The notes beneath the pieces are model-generated. The model had not been told where the DNA came from. It worked only from the letters and a program-made list of their open reading frames with translations, and made no database searches. From positions 1 to 9,945 of the forward strand of contig JAFDHW010000133.1 of the NCBI GenBank assembly GCA_019308705.1: 9,945 nucleotides of DNA, written 5' to 3'. Source of the DNA: Deltaproteobacteria bacterium (lineage in GTDB: Bacteria > Desulfobacterota > Desulfobacteria > Desulfobacterales > Desulfatibacillaceae). This document shows, piece by piece, positions 1 through 6,849 of this stretch (the first letter of the stretch is position 1; every line of letters starts with the position of its first letter). The position numbers and the translations under genes were made by a program.

Positions 1-43
1 CGTGGCCACCCTGCGGGTGGCCGACGCCGTGCGCGCGGCGTAA
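1..43 (+). CDS. C-terminal end of an upstream gene, possibly dihydropteroate synthase (FolP)
   Basis: An open frame runs in from the left edge and ends at TAA 41-43, giving the tail VATLRVADAVRAA. A tail with an alternating helix ending in LRVADAVR resembles the last helix of FolP proteins. In many deltaproteobacteria folP lies just upstream of cdaA and ybbR, so the position would fit. Only 13 residues are visible, so the identity is a guess. CdaA, the diadenylate cyclase that often precedes YbbR, is the other neighbour-based candidate. Confidence 0.35.
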   Translation, partial: VATLRVADAVRAA

Positions 44-71
44 CCCCCCTTGAAACCCTTGCCATCCGAAC

Positions 72-1001
72 GTGCCCATGACCGGCCAAGCCGCCTGCCA
101 TAGGGGGCGCAGCAAAAAAGCCCCGGCCGCCCTTGCCCTGGTGCTTCTGGCAATGGGGTTCGCCGCCTGGGCCCTGTTCCCCGTCAAAAAGAGCATATGC
201 CCCGCGGTGGTCCTGTACCCGCCGGAGGGGTTCACCCTGGTGGAGGCTCCACCGAACCGCATTTCCGTGCAGGTGGCCGGCCCCAATATCCAGGTAAAGC
301 GCCTGGCGGCGGGCAACCCCGTGTTTTCCCCGGACCTTTCCGGGGCCAAAAAGGGCGTGGTCACCGTTCCCACCGGCCTGGACCCTCACCTCCTCCCCCG
401 GGGCGTGCGGGTGGTTTCCGCCTCGCCCTCCACCATCACGTTCACCCTGGACCGCGAAATCTTGAAGGAGATGCCCACCCGGGTCCTCACCACCGGCGAG
501 CCCGCTTACGGCTACACCGTGGCGGCCGTGGCGCCGGACCCGGACCTGGTGTTCGTCATGGGGCCGGAGGGGTTGCTGTCCGGCCTGGACTTCGCCCCCA
601 CCCGGCCGGTGGACCTCACCGGCAAATCCGCGGATTTTAAGGCCGACGTGCCGCTGGACCTGCCCGAGTCCGCGGTGACGGTTTCCATGAAGGGGCCGGT
701 GGTGGCCAACGTGTCCATTTCCCGGATCATGGGCGAAAAGCGCATCACCGGCGTGCCCGTGGAAGTCATCTCCGGCGGGGATAAACGGGCGCGGGTTCAG
801 CCCACGACCATCGACCTTTTGGTGCAGGGCCCGGTGGACGTGTTGGAAACCCTTGCGCCGGGCAAGAACATGCGGGTATGGATGGACGCCCGGGACCTTT
901 CGCCCGGGGTGTACGCCAAAAGGGCCGTCATACGGCTGCCCCTGGAGGCGGCCTTGGACGCGGCCAGCCCCAAGGTGTTCACCCTGGAGGTCTGGCGGTG
1001 A
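72..1001 (+). CDS. YbbR/CdaR-like membrane-anchored protein
   Basis: This 309-residue protein has a short basic N-terminus followed by one hydrophobic helix at about residues 18-37 (PAALALVLLAMGFAAWALF). The remainder is extracytoplasmic and beta-rich. Repeats of the YbbR type can be seen at about 45-125, 133-215 and 222-308, including the motif EPAYGYTVAAVAPDPDLVFV near 143-162 and 'VDLTG' strands. In Firmicutes the YbbR protein CdaR binds and controls the diadenylate cyclase CdaA. The same partnership is only inferred here because cdaA is not in the window. The gene begins 28 bp after the preceding stop and is followed 34 bp later by coaX, so the three are probably co-transcribed. The start is uncertain: GTG 72 and ATG 78 are in frame and neither has a clear Shine-Dalgarno. 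A start further downstream would lose the membrane anchor. Confidence 0.8.
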   Translation: MPMTGQAACHRGRSKKAPAALALVLLAMGFAAWALFPVKKSICPAVVLYPPEGFTLVEAPPNRISVQVAGPNIQVKRLAAGNPVFSPDLSGAKKGVVTVPTGLDPHLLPRGVRVVSASPSTITFTLDREILKEMPTRVLTTGEPAYGYTVAAVAPDPDLVFVMGPEGLLSGLDFAPTRPVDLTGKSADFKADVPLDLPESAVTVSMKGPVVANVSISRIMGEKRITGVPVEVISGGDKRARVQPTTIDLLVQGPVDVLETLAPGKNMRVWMDARDLSPGVYAKRAVIRLPLEAALDAASPKVFTLEVWR

Positions 1002-1035
1002 CAAACCCTCCGGAAATGGAATAGGGGGAAATCGG

Positions 1036-1806
1036 ATGCTTTTGGTGCTGGATGCGGGCAACACCAACACGGTCATGGGCGTGTACGACGGCGACGTGTT
1101 GAAGGCCTGGTGGCGGCTTTCCTCCGGGCTCCACGGCACGGCGGACGAGTTTTCCGTGGTGGCCAGGAGCCTGTTCGCCGAGGCGGGCGTGCCCATGGGC
1201 AAGATCCGGAACACCATCGTGGCCTGCGTGGTGCCGCCCATGCGGCGCATCCTGGCGGAGTTCTGCGAAAAGTACCTGGGCCACGCGCCCCTGTGGGTGG
1301 ACGCGTCCATGGACCTGGGCATGCCCATCCTCTACGCCAACCCCCTGGAGGTGGGCGCGGACCGCATCGTGAACGCCGTGGCCGCCTACGAGAAGCACCG
1401 ATGCGCCCTGGTGGTCATCGACTTCGGCACCGCCACCACCTTCGACTGCATCAGCGGAAAGGGCGAGTACCTGGGCGGGGCCATCAGCCCGGGCATCGGC
1501 ATTTCCGCCGAGGCCCTGTTCGCCCGGGCGTCCAAGCTGCCCCGGGTGGAGCTGTTCGAACCGCCGGCCCGGGCCGTGGGCAAGCACACCGCCGAGAGCA
1601 TGCAGGCGGGCATCATCTTCGGCTACGCCGCCCTGGTGGACGGCATGACCCGGCGCATCGCCCGGGAAATGGCCCCGGAAACCCCCCGGGTGGTGGCCAC
1701 CGGCGGGCTGGCCTCCCTCATGGACGAGGTGTGCGAAACCATCGGGTCCGTGGACCCGGACCTCACCCTGGAGGGCCTGCGGATTCTTCACAAGCGGCTT
1801 TCCTGA
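1036..1806 (+). CDS. coaX: Type III pantothenate kinase
   Basis: This 256-residue protein phosphorylates pantothenate, the first step of coenzyme A synthesis, in the cytoplasm. The ASKHA-fold motifs are all present: the phosphate-binding loop DAGNTNT at residues 6-12, VVPP at about 70, GADR at 107-110 with the catalytic aspartate D109, DFGTATTFDC at 129-138 with the monovalent-cation-binding aspartate, GGAISPGIG at about 147-155, and the late ATGGLA adenosine-site motif. The length is typical of CoaX (about 250-260). The frame stays open upstream to 853, but ATG 1036 is the start because it has a purine-rich AGGGGGA at about 1022-1028 and puts DAGNTNT at the usual N-terminal place. It follows the YbbR gene in the same direction and converges on the MFS gene, whose stop lies 6 bp beyond. 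Confidence 0.96.
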   Translation: MLLVLDAGNTNTVMGVYDGDVLKAWWRLSSGLHGTADEFSVVARSLFAEAGVPMGKIRNTIVACVVPPMRRILAEFCEKYLGHAPLWVDASMDLGMPILYANPLEVGADRIVNAVAAYEKHRCALVVIDFGTATTFDCISGKGEYLGGAISPGIGISAEALFARASKLPRVELFEPPARAVGKHTAESMQAGIIFGYAALVDGMTRRIAREMAPETPRVVATGGLASLMDEVCETIGSVDPDLTLEGLRILHKRLS

Positions 1807-1812
1807 CCTCCC

Positions 1813-3264
1813 CTATGCCGGGGGCTGCCTTCTTCCCGCGGGCCCGTCCGGGCCCCGGAGCCACGCGGCGGCCGCGCCCGCGGCCGCCACCGCCGCCCCC
1901 ACCCCCATGGCCGTGTGAAACGCGGCCAGAAACGCGCCGGAATGCTCGGGCGCGTATTCCTTCAGCAACACCCCCCCGGTCTGCTCCTGGAACACGAAGG
2001 TGAATACCGCCGCGGCCAGGGCCACCCCCGCCATCATGCCCATGTTCCTTGCCGCGGCCAGGGTGGCGGCGGTGACGCCCCGGCGTTCAACGGGCACCGC
2101 GCTCAAGATGGCCGCGTTGTTGGGCGGCGCGAACAGGGCCACCCCCACGCCGGCCGCCGCCAGCCGCAGGTACACCCCCCACAGGCCGTCGGCCGGGTCC
2201 AGGGTGGTCAACAGCAACAGGGCCGCGCAAAGCACGATCATTCCCAGGGTGGTGAGCCCCCGGGAGCCGGTGCGGTCGTAAATCCACCCCGTGACGTAGG
2301 CCCCGGCGAACAGGAAGAAGAAGGGAATGACCAGAATGGCCCCGGCCCGCGATTCCGGCAGGCCCAGGAAGGTGATGAGGTAAAAGGGCATGAGGAAGGA
2401 GACGAAGAACAGGCTGGTGAACATGGCCGCGGCCGACGCCGCGGACCCGGAAAACAGCCGGTTTTTGAACAAGGACAGGTCCAGGATGGGGTGTTCCGCG
2501 CGGTGTTCGCGCCACAGGAAGAGCGCCCCGGCCAAAAGGGCGAAGGCCAGGACCAGGCCGAACCGGACCGAGGAAAACCCCCAGTCCCGCCCCCGGGAAA
2601 GGGCGGTGAGGAGCGGGGCGAGAAACAGCACCAGGAGCCCCGCGCCGGGAAGGTCGAAGGCTTCGTGTTTGGTGTCTCCGGAATGCAGCTTGAAATGCGC
2701 CAGAAGCGCGCCCCCCATGCCCACGGGCACGTTGATCCAGAAGATGTAGTGCCAGGAGAGCGCGCTCAGGATGATGCCTCCCAGGGCGGGCCCCAGGGTG
2801 AGGCCGCCGGCCACCACCGTGCCCATCATGCCCAGGGCCCGGCCCCGCTGGGCCGCGGGAAAGTTGTCCGCCAGAAGCGCCGGCGTGCACGCCATGAGCA
2901 TGGCCGCGCCCACCCCCTGGAACGCCCGGGCGGCGATGAGAAGCCCCGCCGAGGGCGACAGGGCGCAGGCCGCCGAGCCCAGGGAGAAGCAGCACAGGCC
3001 CCGGACGTAGACCCGCTTTCTGCCCCGGATGTCCGACAGCCGGCCAAAGGAGAGCAACAGCGAGCTTACCGTGAGCAGGTAGATGAGCACCACCCACTGG
3101 GCCGTGGAAAGGGGCGCGCCGAAATCCGCCAAAATGGAGGGCAGGGCCACGTTGACGATGCTGCCGTCCAGGGTGGACATGAAGATGCCCACCGCCACCA
3201 GGGCGAAGACCAGCCACTTGTTGGCCGGCCGGGCGGGAGAGCCTTGTTCCCGTGCGTGCTTCAA
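1813..3264 (-). CDS. MFS drug exporter of the DHA2 (14-helix, EmrB/QacA) type
   Basis: This roughly 483-residue inner-membrane protein has 14 hydrophobic segments. It carries the DHA2 signature LDGSIVNVALP at residues 32-42 in helix 1, motif A as GRLSDIRGRKR at about 74-84, and motif C as GPALGG in helix 5. Proteins of this type export drugs or small molecules using the proton gradient. The substrate cannot be read from the sequence. The proposed start is TTG 3262-3264, which overlaps the TGA stop of the preceding gene as TTGA, an arrangement that suggests translational coupling. An AGGAGG lies about 13 bases upstream. ATG 3309 is an alternative that would add 15 residues and overlap the neighbour by 49 bp. 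It is the last gene of the rfbC-led minus-strand operon. The far C-terminus is Ala-rich and then basic. Confidence 0.9.
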   Translation of the reverse strand: MKHAREQGSPARPANKWLVFALVAVGIFMSTLDGSIVNVALPSILADFGAPLSTAQWVVLIYLLTVSSLLLSFGRLSDIRGRKRVYVRGLCCFSLGSAACALSPSAGLLIAARAFQGVGAAMLMACTPALLADNFPAAQRGRALGMMGTVVAGGLTLGPALGGIILSALSWHYIFWINVPVGMGGALLAHFKLHSGDTKHEAFDLPGAGLLVLFLAPLLTALSRGRDWGFSSVRFGLVLAFALLAGALFLWREHRAEHPILDLSLFKNRLFSGSAASAAAMFTSLFFVSFLMPFYLITFLGLPESRAGAILVIPFFFLFAGAYVTGWIYDRTGSRGLTTLGMIVLCAALLLLTTLDPADGLWGVYLRLAAAGVGVALFAPPNNAAILSAVPVERRGVTAATLAAARNMGMMAGVALAAAVFTFVFQEQTGGVLLKEYAPEHSGAFLAAFHTAMGVGAAVAAAGAAAAWLRGPDGPAGRRQPPA

Positions 3265-3818
3265 TTGCCCCGCGAAGCCTCCTGAACCGCGCCGTAGGAG
3301 GCGATCCATTTGCGCATCGCGAGAACTTCGCGGGACCAGGAATCGGAGATGCGCAGGCGCACAAAGTGCAGAAACAGGTTGTCCACGACCGAAAAGAGCT
3401 TTTCCAAAAGCCCCGCTTTTTCAAACACCGCGCCGGCCAGCTCGTCCACCACCCGCACCCTTTCCGTGGCCGGGGTGCGGATGGAGCTTGCGGCCAGGTC
3501 CTCTCCCCGCAGGTTCAGGGAGTAGGCCTGGTCGCCGATTTCCACGGACAGGTTGACCTCGGCCACCAGCGCGCCTTTCCTGAGCGCCACCAGGCCCTCC
3601 TCCATCTGGGCCGCCTCGCCCCGGATGGTCACCCGCTCGACGGACTCGCCCCGCACCCTTTCCAGCGCGATGCGGTTGCCCACCACCACGACCACCGAGT
3701 CCCCGGCCGCGGCCTCCACCTGGCCGGGGTCGTTCTCCGTCACGTACCACAGCCAGGTGAGGAACTCCCGGCCCAGATATCCATAGCGCTTGAGCGCCAC
3801 CAACGGGTCCATGGGCAT
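3261..3818 (-). CDS. C-terminal half of a split RdgC-like protein
   Basis: This 185-residue protein is probably the second half of an RdgC-type recombination-associated protein. By eye, residues 17-130 follow the C-terminal part of E. coli RdgC. GREFLTWLWYVTE corresponds to its LTEWVRSG region. The segment MEEGLVALRKGALVAEVNLS and the strands after it correspond to its [20 protein letters not shown] strands. The helical tail ELAGAVFEKAGLLEKLF resembles its last helix. E. coli RdgC is a ring-shaped DNA-binding protein that limits RecA action. Whether this one does so is inference. The frame is the same as that of the upstream half, interrupted only by TAG 3822-3824 and one GTC codon. GGAG six bases before ATG 3818 can start translation; ATG 3812 is an alternative. 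Its TGA overlaps the TTG start of the MFS gene. Confidence 0.7.
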   Translation of the reverse strand: MPMDPLVALKRYGYLGREFLTWLWYVTENDPGQVEAAAGDSVVVVVGNRIALERVRGESVERVTIRGEAAQMEEGLVALRKGALVAEVNLSVEIGDQAYSLNLRGEDLAASSIRTPATERVRVVDELAGAVFEKAGLLEKLFSVVDNLFLHFVRLRISDSWSREVLAMRKWIASYGAVQEASRGN

Positions 3819-3821
3819 GAC

Positions 3822-4433
3822 CTACTCCGCAAAGGAGGCCGGGGCCGCCTTGGACAGGGCGTCCACCTCGGCGGGGGAAAGCCCGCAGGCCTCGGCCTTG
3901 GTAAAGGGGACCATGGGGACCGCGACCAGGCCGAACGTGGCGTAGAACAGGGTCTGCAGGTCCTCGCACGCGGCCTTCTGGGTGGAGAACAGCCAAAGGT
4001 CGCCCGCCTCGTAGTTCCACAGCACGTCGAACACGTGGGGCACGGCCGGGATGCGGGCCAAAAGGTAGTCCTCGGCCTCGGCCCGGACCTCCTTCTTCTG
4101 CTCCCGGGAAAGAAACTCCCTGTCCCCGGCGGCCAGCCTGCGGGCGGTGAACCGGGCCACCTCCTTTTTCACCAGCTTGGCGGGCAGGGTCTTCTTGTCC
4201 ACCCGCATGGCGAACAAGAGGTACGGGTCAAAGGCAAACGAGGACCCGGAAAAGTCCGCCTGGTAGGGGTTTTCAAAGGAGGTCCAGCCCACCACCTTCT
4301 TTTCCGGTACGGAGGGCTCCTCCTCGATGGCGTGCTTGGCAAGCGCCCGGGCCGCCGTCTCCAGCACCGGGGCGGCCAGTTCGCCTTTCACCTTGTACCG
4401 GGTGACGGACCCGGACGGGGACAAGAATCCCAT
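3822..4433 (-). CDS. N-terminal half of a split RdgC-like recombination-associated protein
   Basis: This 203-residue protein follows the N-terminal half of RdgC. It has a first strand SVTRYKVKG, a conserved Gly-Trp at 49-50 (VVGWTSFENP), a strand LLFAMRVDKKTLPAKLVKKEV at about 72-91, and a long charged helix with EFLSREQKKEVRAEAEDYLL. The section VFDVLWNYEAGDLWLFSTQKAACEDLQTLF then parallels the E. coli stretch around [29 protein letters not shown]. RdgC family members are about 300 residues, so this protein alone is too short. The missing part is encoded immediately downstream in the same frame. ATG 4433 is preceded by AGGAG. The DUF4389 gene ends 31 bp upstream. RdgC proteins bind DNA and modulate RecA; the role in this organism is inferred. 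Confidence 0.75.
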   Translation of the reverse strand: MGFLSPSGSVTRYKVKGELAAPVLETAARALAKHAIEEEPSVPEKKVVGWTSFENPYQADFSGSSFAFDPYLLFAMRVDKKTLPAKLVKKEVARFTARRLAAGDREFLSREQKKEVRAEAEDYLLARIPAVPHVFDVLWNYEAGDLWLFSTQKAACEDLQTLFYATFGLVAVPMVPFTKAEACGLSPAEVDALSKAAPASFAE

Positions 4434-4464
4434 GGGTTACTCCTGGTTTTGGACGGGAAAGGGG

Positions 4465-4761
4465 CTAGGGGTTTTCGCCGGTTTCGCTTTCGGACGGGAA
4501 GTCGGCGAAGGGAAAGGGCCGCGTGCCCGTGTGGGCCGTGGCGTAGCGCACCACCTGGGCCGCGTAGGCGGCCAGGCGCCCGGAAAACCGGTGCACGGCC
4601 ATGTTGGGTTCGGCCGCGATCAGCATGTACACGTGCTGGAACAGCACGGTGAACTGGAACACCAGCCGGATGAGCCCGAAGATCAACACGAACAGGACGG
4701 CGAGCAGAAACCGCAAAAGCACGGCCTTTCTGTCCAGCTTGCCCTGGGTGACGGCGTCCAT
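4465..4761 (-). CDS. Small membrane protein, DUF4389 family
   Basis: This 98-residue protein begins with a short basic stretch and then one long hydrophobic region (residues about 13-50, LLRFLLAVLFVLIFGLIRLV and FTVLFQHVYMLIA), which could form one or two membrane helices. The remainder has the pattern typical of DUF4389: EPN at 51-53, RFSGRLAAYAAQVVRYAT at about 58-75, and the ending RPFPFADFPSE at 81-91. The function of this family is not known. ATG 4761 is the start: its TAGGAG ribosome-binding site overlaps the rfbC stop codon and only 10 bp separate the two genes. It is therefore translated from the same messenger as rfbC and the RdgC-like pair. Confidence 0.85.
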   Translation of the reverse strand: MDAVTQGKLDRKAVLLRFLLAVLFVLIFGLIRLVFQFTVLFQHVYMLIAAEPNMAVHRFSGRLAAYAAQVVRYATAHTGTRPFPFADFPSESETGENP

Positions 4762-4771
4762 GGTTTTGCTC

Positions 4772-5344
4772 CTAGTCGAACAGGGTTTCGGGGTCCACGG
4801 AGGATAAAAGCGGCAGGCCGCGGTCCTTTTCCGAGACCACCGGGTCCTCCACCGGCCAGTCCACGCCGATGTCCGGGTCGGCGTAGAAGATGCCCCGGTC
4901 GTCGTCGGGCGCAAAAAAGTCCGTGCACTTGTACACCACCAGGGCGGTTTCCGAAAGGGCGCAGAACCCGTGGGCGAACCCTTCGGGGATGAACATCTGG
5001 CGGCCGTTTTCCCCCGACAGGGTTGTGCCGGTCCACTTGCCGAAGGTCGGCGAGGACCTTCGCAGGTCCACGGCCACGTCGAAGATCTCCCCATACGCGC
5101 AGCCCACCAGCTTGCCCTGGGGCACCTGGCGCTGGTAGTGCAGGCCGCGGATGACGCCCTTTCTGCTGAGCGAGCGGTTGTCCTGCACAAAGGAGTGGAC
5201 AAACCCGGCCTCGGCGAATTTTTTCGCGTGGAACATCTCGGAGAACAGGCCCCGGGGGTCCGTGTACACCGGGGTTTCGACGATGAGGACGTCCGGGATG
5301 TCCGCGGGGGCGATTTTTATCCCGTGGGGGCTGGTTGCAGACAT
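4772..5344 (-). CDS. rfbC: dTDP-4-dehydrorhamnose 3,5-epimerase
   Basis: This 190-residue cupin-fold enzyme epimerises dTDP-4-keto-6-deoxyglucose at C3 and C5, the third step of dTDP-L-rhamnose synthesis, in the cytoplasm. Visible motifs are DPRGLFSE at 29-36, VIRGLHYQ at 64-71 with the catalytic His69 and substrate-binding Arg66, the strand VAVDLRRSSPTFG at 90-102, FIPEGFAHGF at 118-127, the active-site Tyr138 in VVYKCTDFF, and SEKD at 171-174. The length matches the family (about 180-190). ATG 5344 has AGGAAA just upstream. It is the first gene of a tight run that continues with DUF4389, the RdgC-like pair and the MFS exporter. It lies 215 bp downstream of rfbB. rfbA and rfbD are not in the window. 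Confidence 0.96.
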   Translation of the reverse strand: MSATSPHGIKIAPADIPDVLIVETPVYTDPRGLFSEMFHAKKFAEAGFVHSFVQDNRSLSRKGVIRGLHYQRQVPQGKLVGCAYGEIFDVAVDLRRSSPTFGKWTGTTLSGENGRQMFIPEGFAHGFCALSETALVVYKCTDFFAPDDDRGIFYADPDIGVDWPVEDPVVSEKDRGLPLLSSVDPETLFD

Positions 5345-5559
5345 GGTTTCCTGCCGCTTGCACCGAAGTGGCCCCGGATGCCGCGCTGCCCTGAAAGCGC
5401 GGTCCCGGGGAAAAAGAAGGCCGAAAGCTGCACCGTCAAAAATAACCCCGCCCGGGCCTTTGTCCGCGCACAAGGCACGGGGCGCGTCGAGCGGGGGGAA
5501 AGTCCGGGAAAAATATGACCGCCGGTTTTTGACATTGCAAGGATTTTTTTCGCCTTTCC
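5345..5559 (-). other. Intergenic region between rfbB and rfbC
   Basis: These 215 bp hold no credible gene. The right end carries one arm of a possible rfbB terminator. The remainder should contain the promoter of the rfbC operon if it has its own. There are A/T-rich patches (TTATTTTTGAC and CTTCTTTTTCC on the minus strand), but I could not find a well-spaced -35/-10 pair. The AGGAAA ribosome-binding site of rfbC lies at the left end. Confidence 0.5.
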
Positions 5560-5570
5560 TTACCGGCGGT
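5518..5570 (-). terminator. Possible terminator of rfbB
   Basis: On the minus strand the end of rfbB contains ACCGCCGGT (complement of 5562-5570), which includes part of the stop region. Its perfect 9-base inverse ACCGGCGGT is the complement of 5518-5526, followed by CATATTTTTC. The stem is strong and a T-rich run follows. The loop of about 35 bases is long for an intrinsic terminator, and the T-run starts two bases after the stem. Confidence 0.35.
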
Positions 5571-6618
5571 TGGCGTAGTTCTTGTCCATCCATTCCCGGT
5601 ATTGTCCGGTCTGCACGCGTTTCACCCACCCGGGGTTTTGCAGGTACCAGGAAACGGTCTTTTCCAGGGCCGAGGCAAAGGATTCGGTGGGCGTCCAGCC
5701 GAGGTTCTCGCGGATCTTTTCCGCGGAAAGGGCGTAGCGGAAGTCGTGGCCCGGGCGGTCCGGCACGAACTGGATGAGTTCGGTGCGGGGGCGGGAAAGC
5801 GGCGGGGCCAAAGCGTCCACCAGCCGGCACACGGCTTCCACCACGTGGATGTTCTCCAGCTCCGCGCCGCCGCCCACGTTGTAGGTCTCGCCGGGCTCGC
5901 CCCGGGTGAGCACCGCCCACAGGGCGCGGCAGTGGTCGGTCACGTACAGCCAGTCGCGGATGTTCTTTCCCCGGCCGTACACGGGCAGGGGCTCGCCGGC
6001 CAGGGCGCGCACCACCATGAGGGGGATGAGTTTTTCCGGGAATTGGTAGGGGCCGAAGTTGGTGGAGCAGTTGGACAGGGTGGCCGGCAGGCCGTAGGTG
6101 TTCGCGTAGGCCCGCACCAGGTGGTCGCTGGCCGCCTTGGACGCGGCGTAGGGGCTTTTGGGATCATACGGCGTGGTTTCGCTGGCAAAGCCCTCGGCCA
6201 GGCTGCCGTAAACCTCGTCCGTGGACACGTGGTGGAACCGCACCACCTGCCCGCTACGTTTCCTGGCCTGTTCCAGCAGGCAGAAGGTGCCGTGGACGTT
6301 GGTGCGCAAAAAGGCCTCCGGGTCCAGGATGGAGCGGTCCACGTGGGATTCCGCGGCCAGGTGGCACACCGCGTCGATGGAGTACGCCTCGAACACCTCG
6401 TCCAGAAGCGCGGGGTCCGCCACGTCGCCTTTCACGAACGCGTAGCGGTCCCCGAACCTTTCCGCGATCCCCGAAAGATTTTCCGGGTTGCCCGCGTAGG
6501 TGAGCTTGTCTACGTTGACCACCCGCCCGGCGTAGTCCGTTTCGCACAGCACGTGGCGGATGAAGTTGGACCCGATGAACCCGCACCCGCCGGTGACCAA
6601 CAGGTTCTTAAACTCCAT
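5560..6618 (-). CDS. rfbB: dTDP-glucose 4,6-dehydratase
   Basis: This 352-residue extended short-chain dehydrogenase turns dTDP-glucose into dTDP-4-keto-6-deoxyglucose, the second step of dTDP-rhamnose synthesis. The NAD-binding loop TGGCGFIG is at 9-16, and GDVAD at about 64-68 and [10 protein letters not shown] at about 88-97 are typical. The catalytic STDEVYG is at 132-138 (Thr133, Asp134, Glu135) and YAASK at 157-161 (Tyr157, Lys161). Further family motifs are [18 protein letters not shown] at about 183-200 and [12 protein letters not shown] 6618 is chosen because it has AGGGAAG (complement of 6623-6629) upstream and puts the NAD loop at the usual distance. The frame stays open a further 33 bp into the mobile repeat, but a start there would give a non-native extension. 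The gene begins only about 13 bp from the repeat element. Confidence 0.97.
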   Translation of the reverse strand: MEFKNLLVTGGCGFIGSNFIRHVLCETDYAGRVVNVDKLTYAGNPENLSGIAERFGDRYAFVKGDVADPALLDEVFEAYSIDAVCHLAAESHVDRSILDPEAFLRTNVHGTFCLLEQARKRSGQVVRFHHVSTDEVYGSLAEGFASETTPYDPKSPYAASKAASDHLVRAYANTYGLPATLSNCSTNFGPYQFPEKLIPLMVVRALAGEPLPVYGRGKNIRDWLYVTDHCRALWAVLTRGEPGETYNVGGGAELENIHVVEAVCRLVDALAPPLSRPRTELIQFVPDRPGHDFRYALSAEKIRENLGWTPTESFASALEKTVSWYLQNPGWVKRVQTGQYREWMDKNYANRR

Positions 6619-6622
6619 GGGA

Positions 6623-6629
6623 CTTCCCT
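6623..6629 (-). promoter_or_regulatory. Ribosome-binding site of rfbB
   Basis: The minus strand reads AGGGAAG, then TCCC, then ATG 6618. It fixes the start of rfbB outside the adjacent repeat element, whose left terminal repeat begins at 6631-6632. Confidence 0.65.
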
Positions 6630-6630
6630 G

Positions 6631-6826
6631 GCCCGGATTATTCATGAGCAATTTTGCCCGAGATCGAATTTTTCTTTATTTTCAATCCGTTGGAGCTGTT
6701 TTTTTGGGTCTTGCGCCAAAGACAGTCTGATTATTTGAGGAATTCTGCCATTCGGGCAAAATTCCTCAGTCTGATTATTTGAGGAATTCTGCCATTCGGG
6801 CAAAATTCCTCATGAATAATCCGGGC
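6631..6826. mobile_element. MITE-like palindromic element, copy 1 (complete)
   Basis: This AT-rich, non-coding element of about 194-196 bp lies between the phosphatase gene and rfbB. Its left end (6631-6661, beginning GCCCGGATTATTCATGAG) is an inverted copy of its right end (6796-6826), with a single mismatch over 31 bases. If the ends are taken as 6632 and 6825, the flanking bases are CTGG on both sides (6628-6631 and 6826-6829), which fits a 4-bp target duplication. The interior has a 44-bp tandem duplication. No transposase is encoded, so it would need to be moved in trans by a related insertion sequence. The element fills nearly all of the 231-bp gap. Its AT content differs sharply from the neighbouring genes. 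A second copy lies 3132 bp to the right in the same orientation. Confidence 0.75.
6724..6811. repeat. Two tandem 44-bp hairpin-forming repeats inside the element
   Basis: Positions 6724-6767 and 6768-6811 are identical 44-base units starting AGTCTGATTATTT and ending AATTCCTC. Each contains a hairpin (6737-6767 and 6781-6811): GAGGAATT pairs with AATTCCTC, then TGCC pairs with GGCA across one C/A mismatch, around the loop ATTCG. In RNA from either strand these would be strong stem-loops and could slow or end transcription between the phosphatase gene and rfbB. The second copy of the element has only one unit. Confidence 0.85.
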
Positions 6827-6849
6827 TGGAACTTTCGTCTTTTCGCCGC

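Noticed and set aside
853..1035. Upstream extension of coaX overlapping the YbbR gene
   Set aside because: The added 61 residues are Arg/Pro-rich out-of-frame sequence. ATG 1036 has a ribosome-binding site and gives the normal CoaX length.
1800..1830. Bidirectional terminator between coaX and the MFS gene
   Set aside because: Only 6 bp separate the stops. The C/G runs nearby form at best a weak stem without a T-run.
1915..3285. Long + strand frame opposite the MFS gene (456 codons)
   Set aside because: Its product is a low-complexity Gly/Arg/Gln/His-rich string typical of GC-rich antisense reading. The minus-strand MFS protein has clear family motifs.
3819..3824. Pyrrolysine insertion at the TAG in the RdgC-like gene
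   Set aside because: The window has no pyl genes, and a ribosome-binding site for re-initiation is visible, so a split is the simpler reading. It is kept only as a check in the finding.
5602..6738. Long + strand frame opposite rfbB (378 codons)
   Set aside because: It is antisense to a well-supported dehydratase, and its last 33 codons are merely the mobile repeat.
6640..6740. Short + strand frame present in both repeat copies ([12 protein letters not shown]...)
   Set aside because: It has no start or ribosome-binding site of its own, and its sharing between copies is explained by the DNA repeat being nearly identical.
6724..6811. Possible CRISPR array
   Set aside because: There are only two directly abutting 44-bp units with no spacers and no cas genes.
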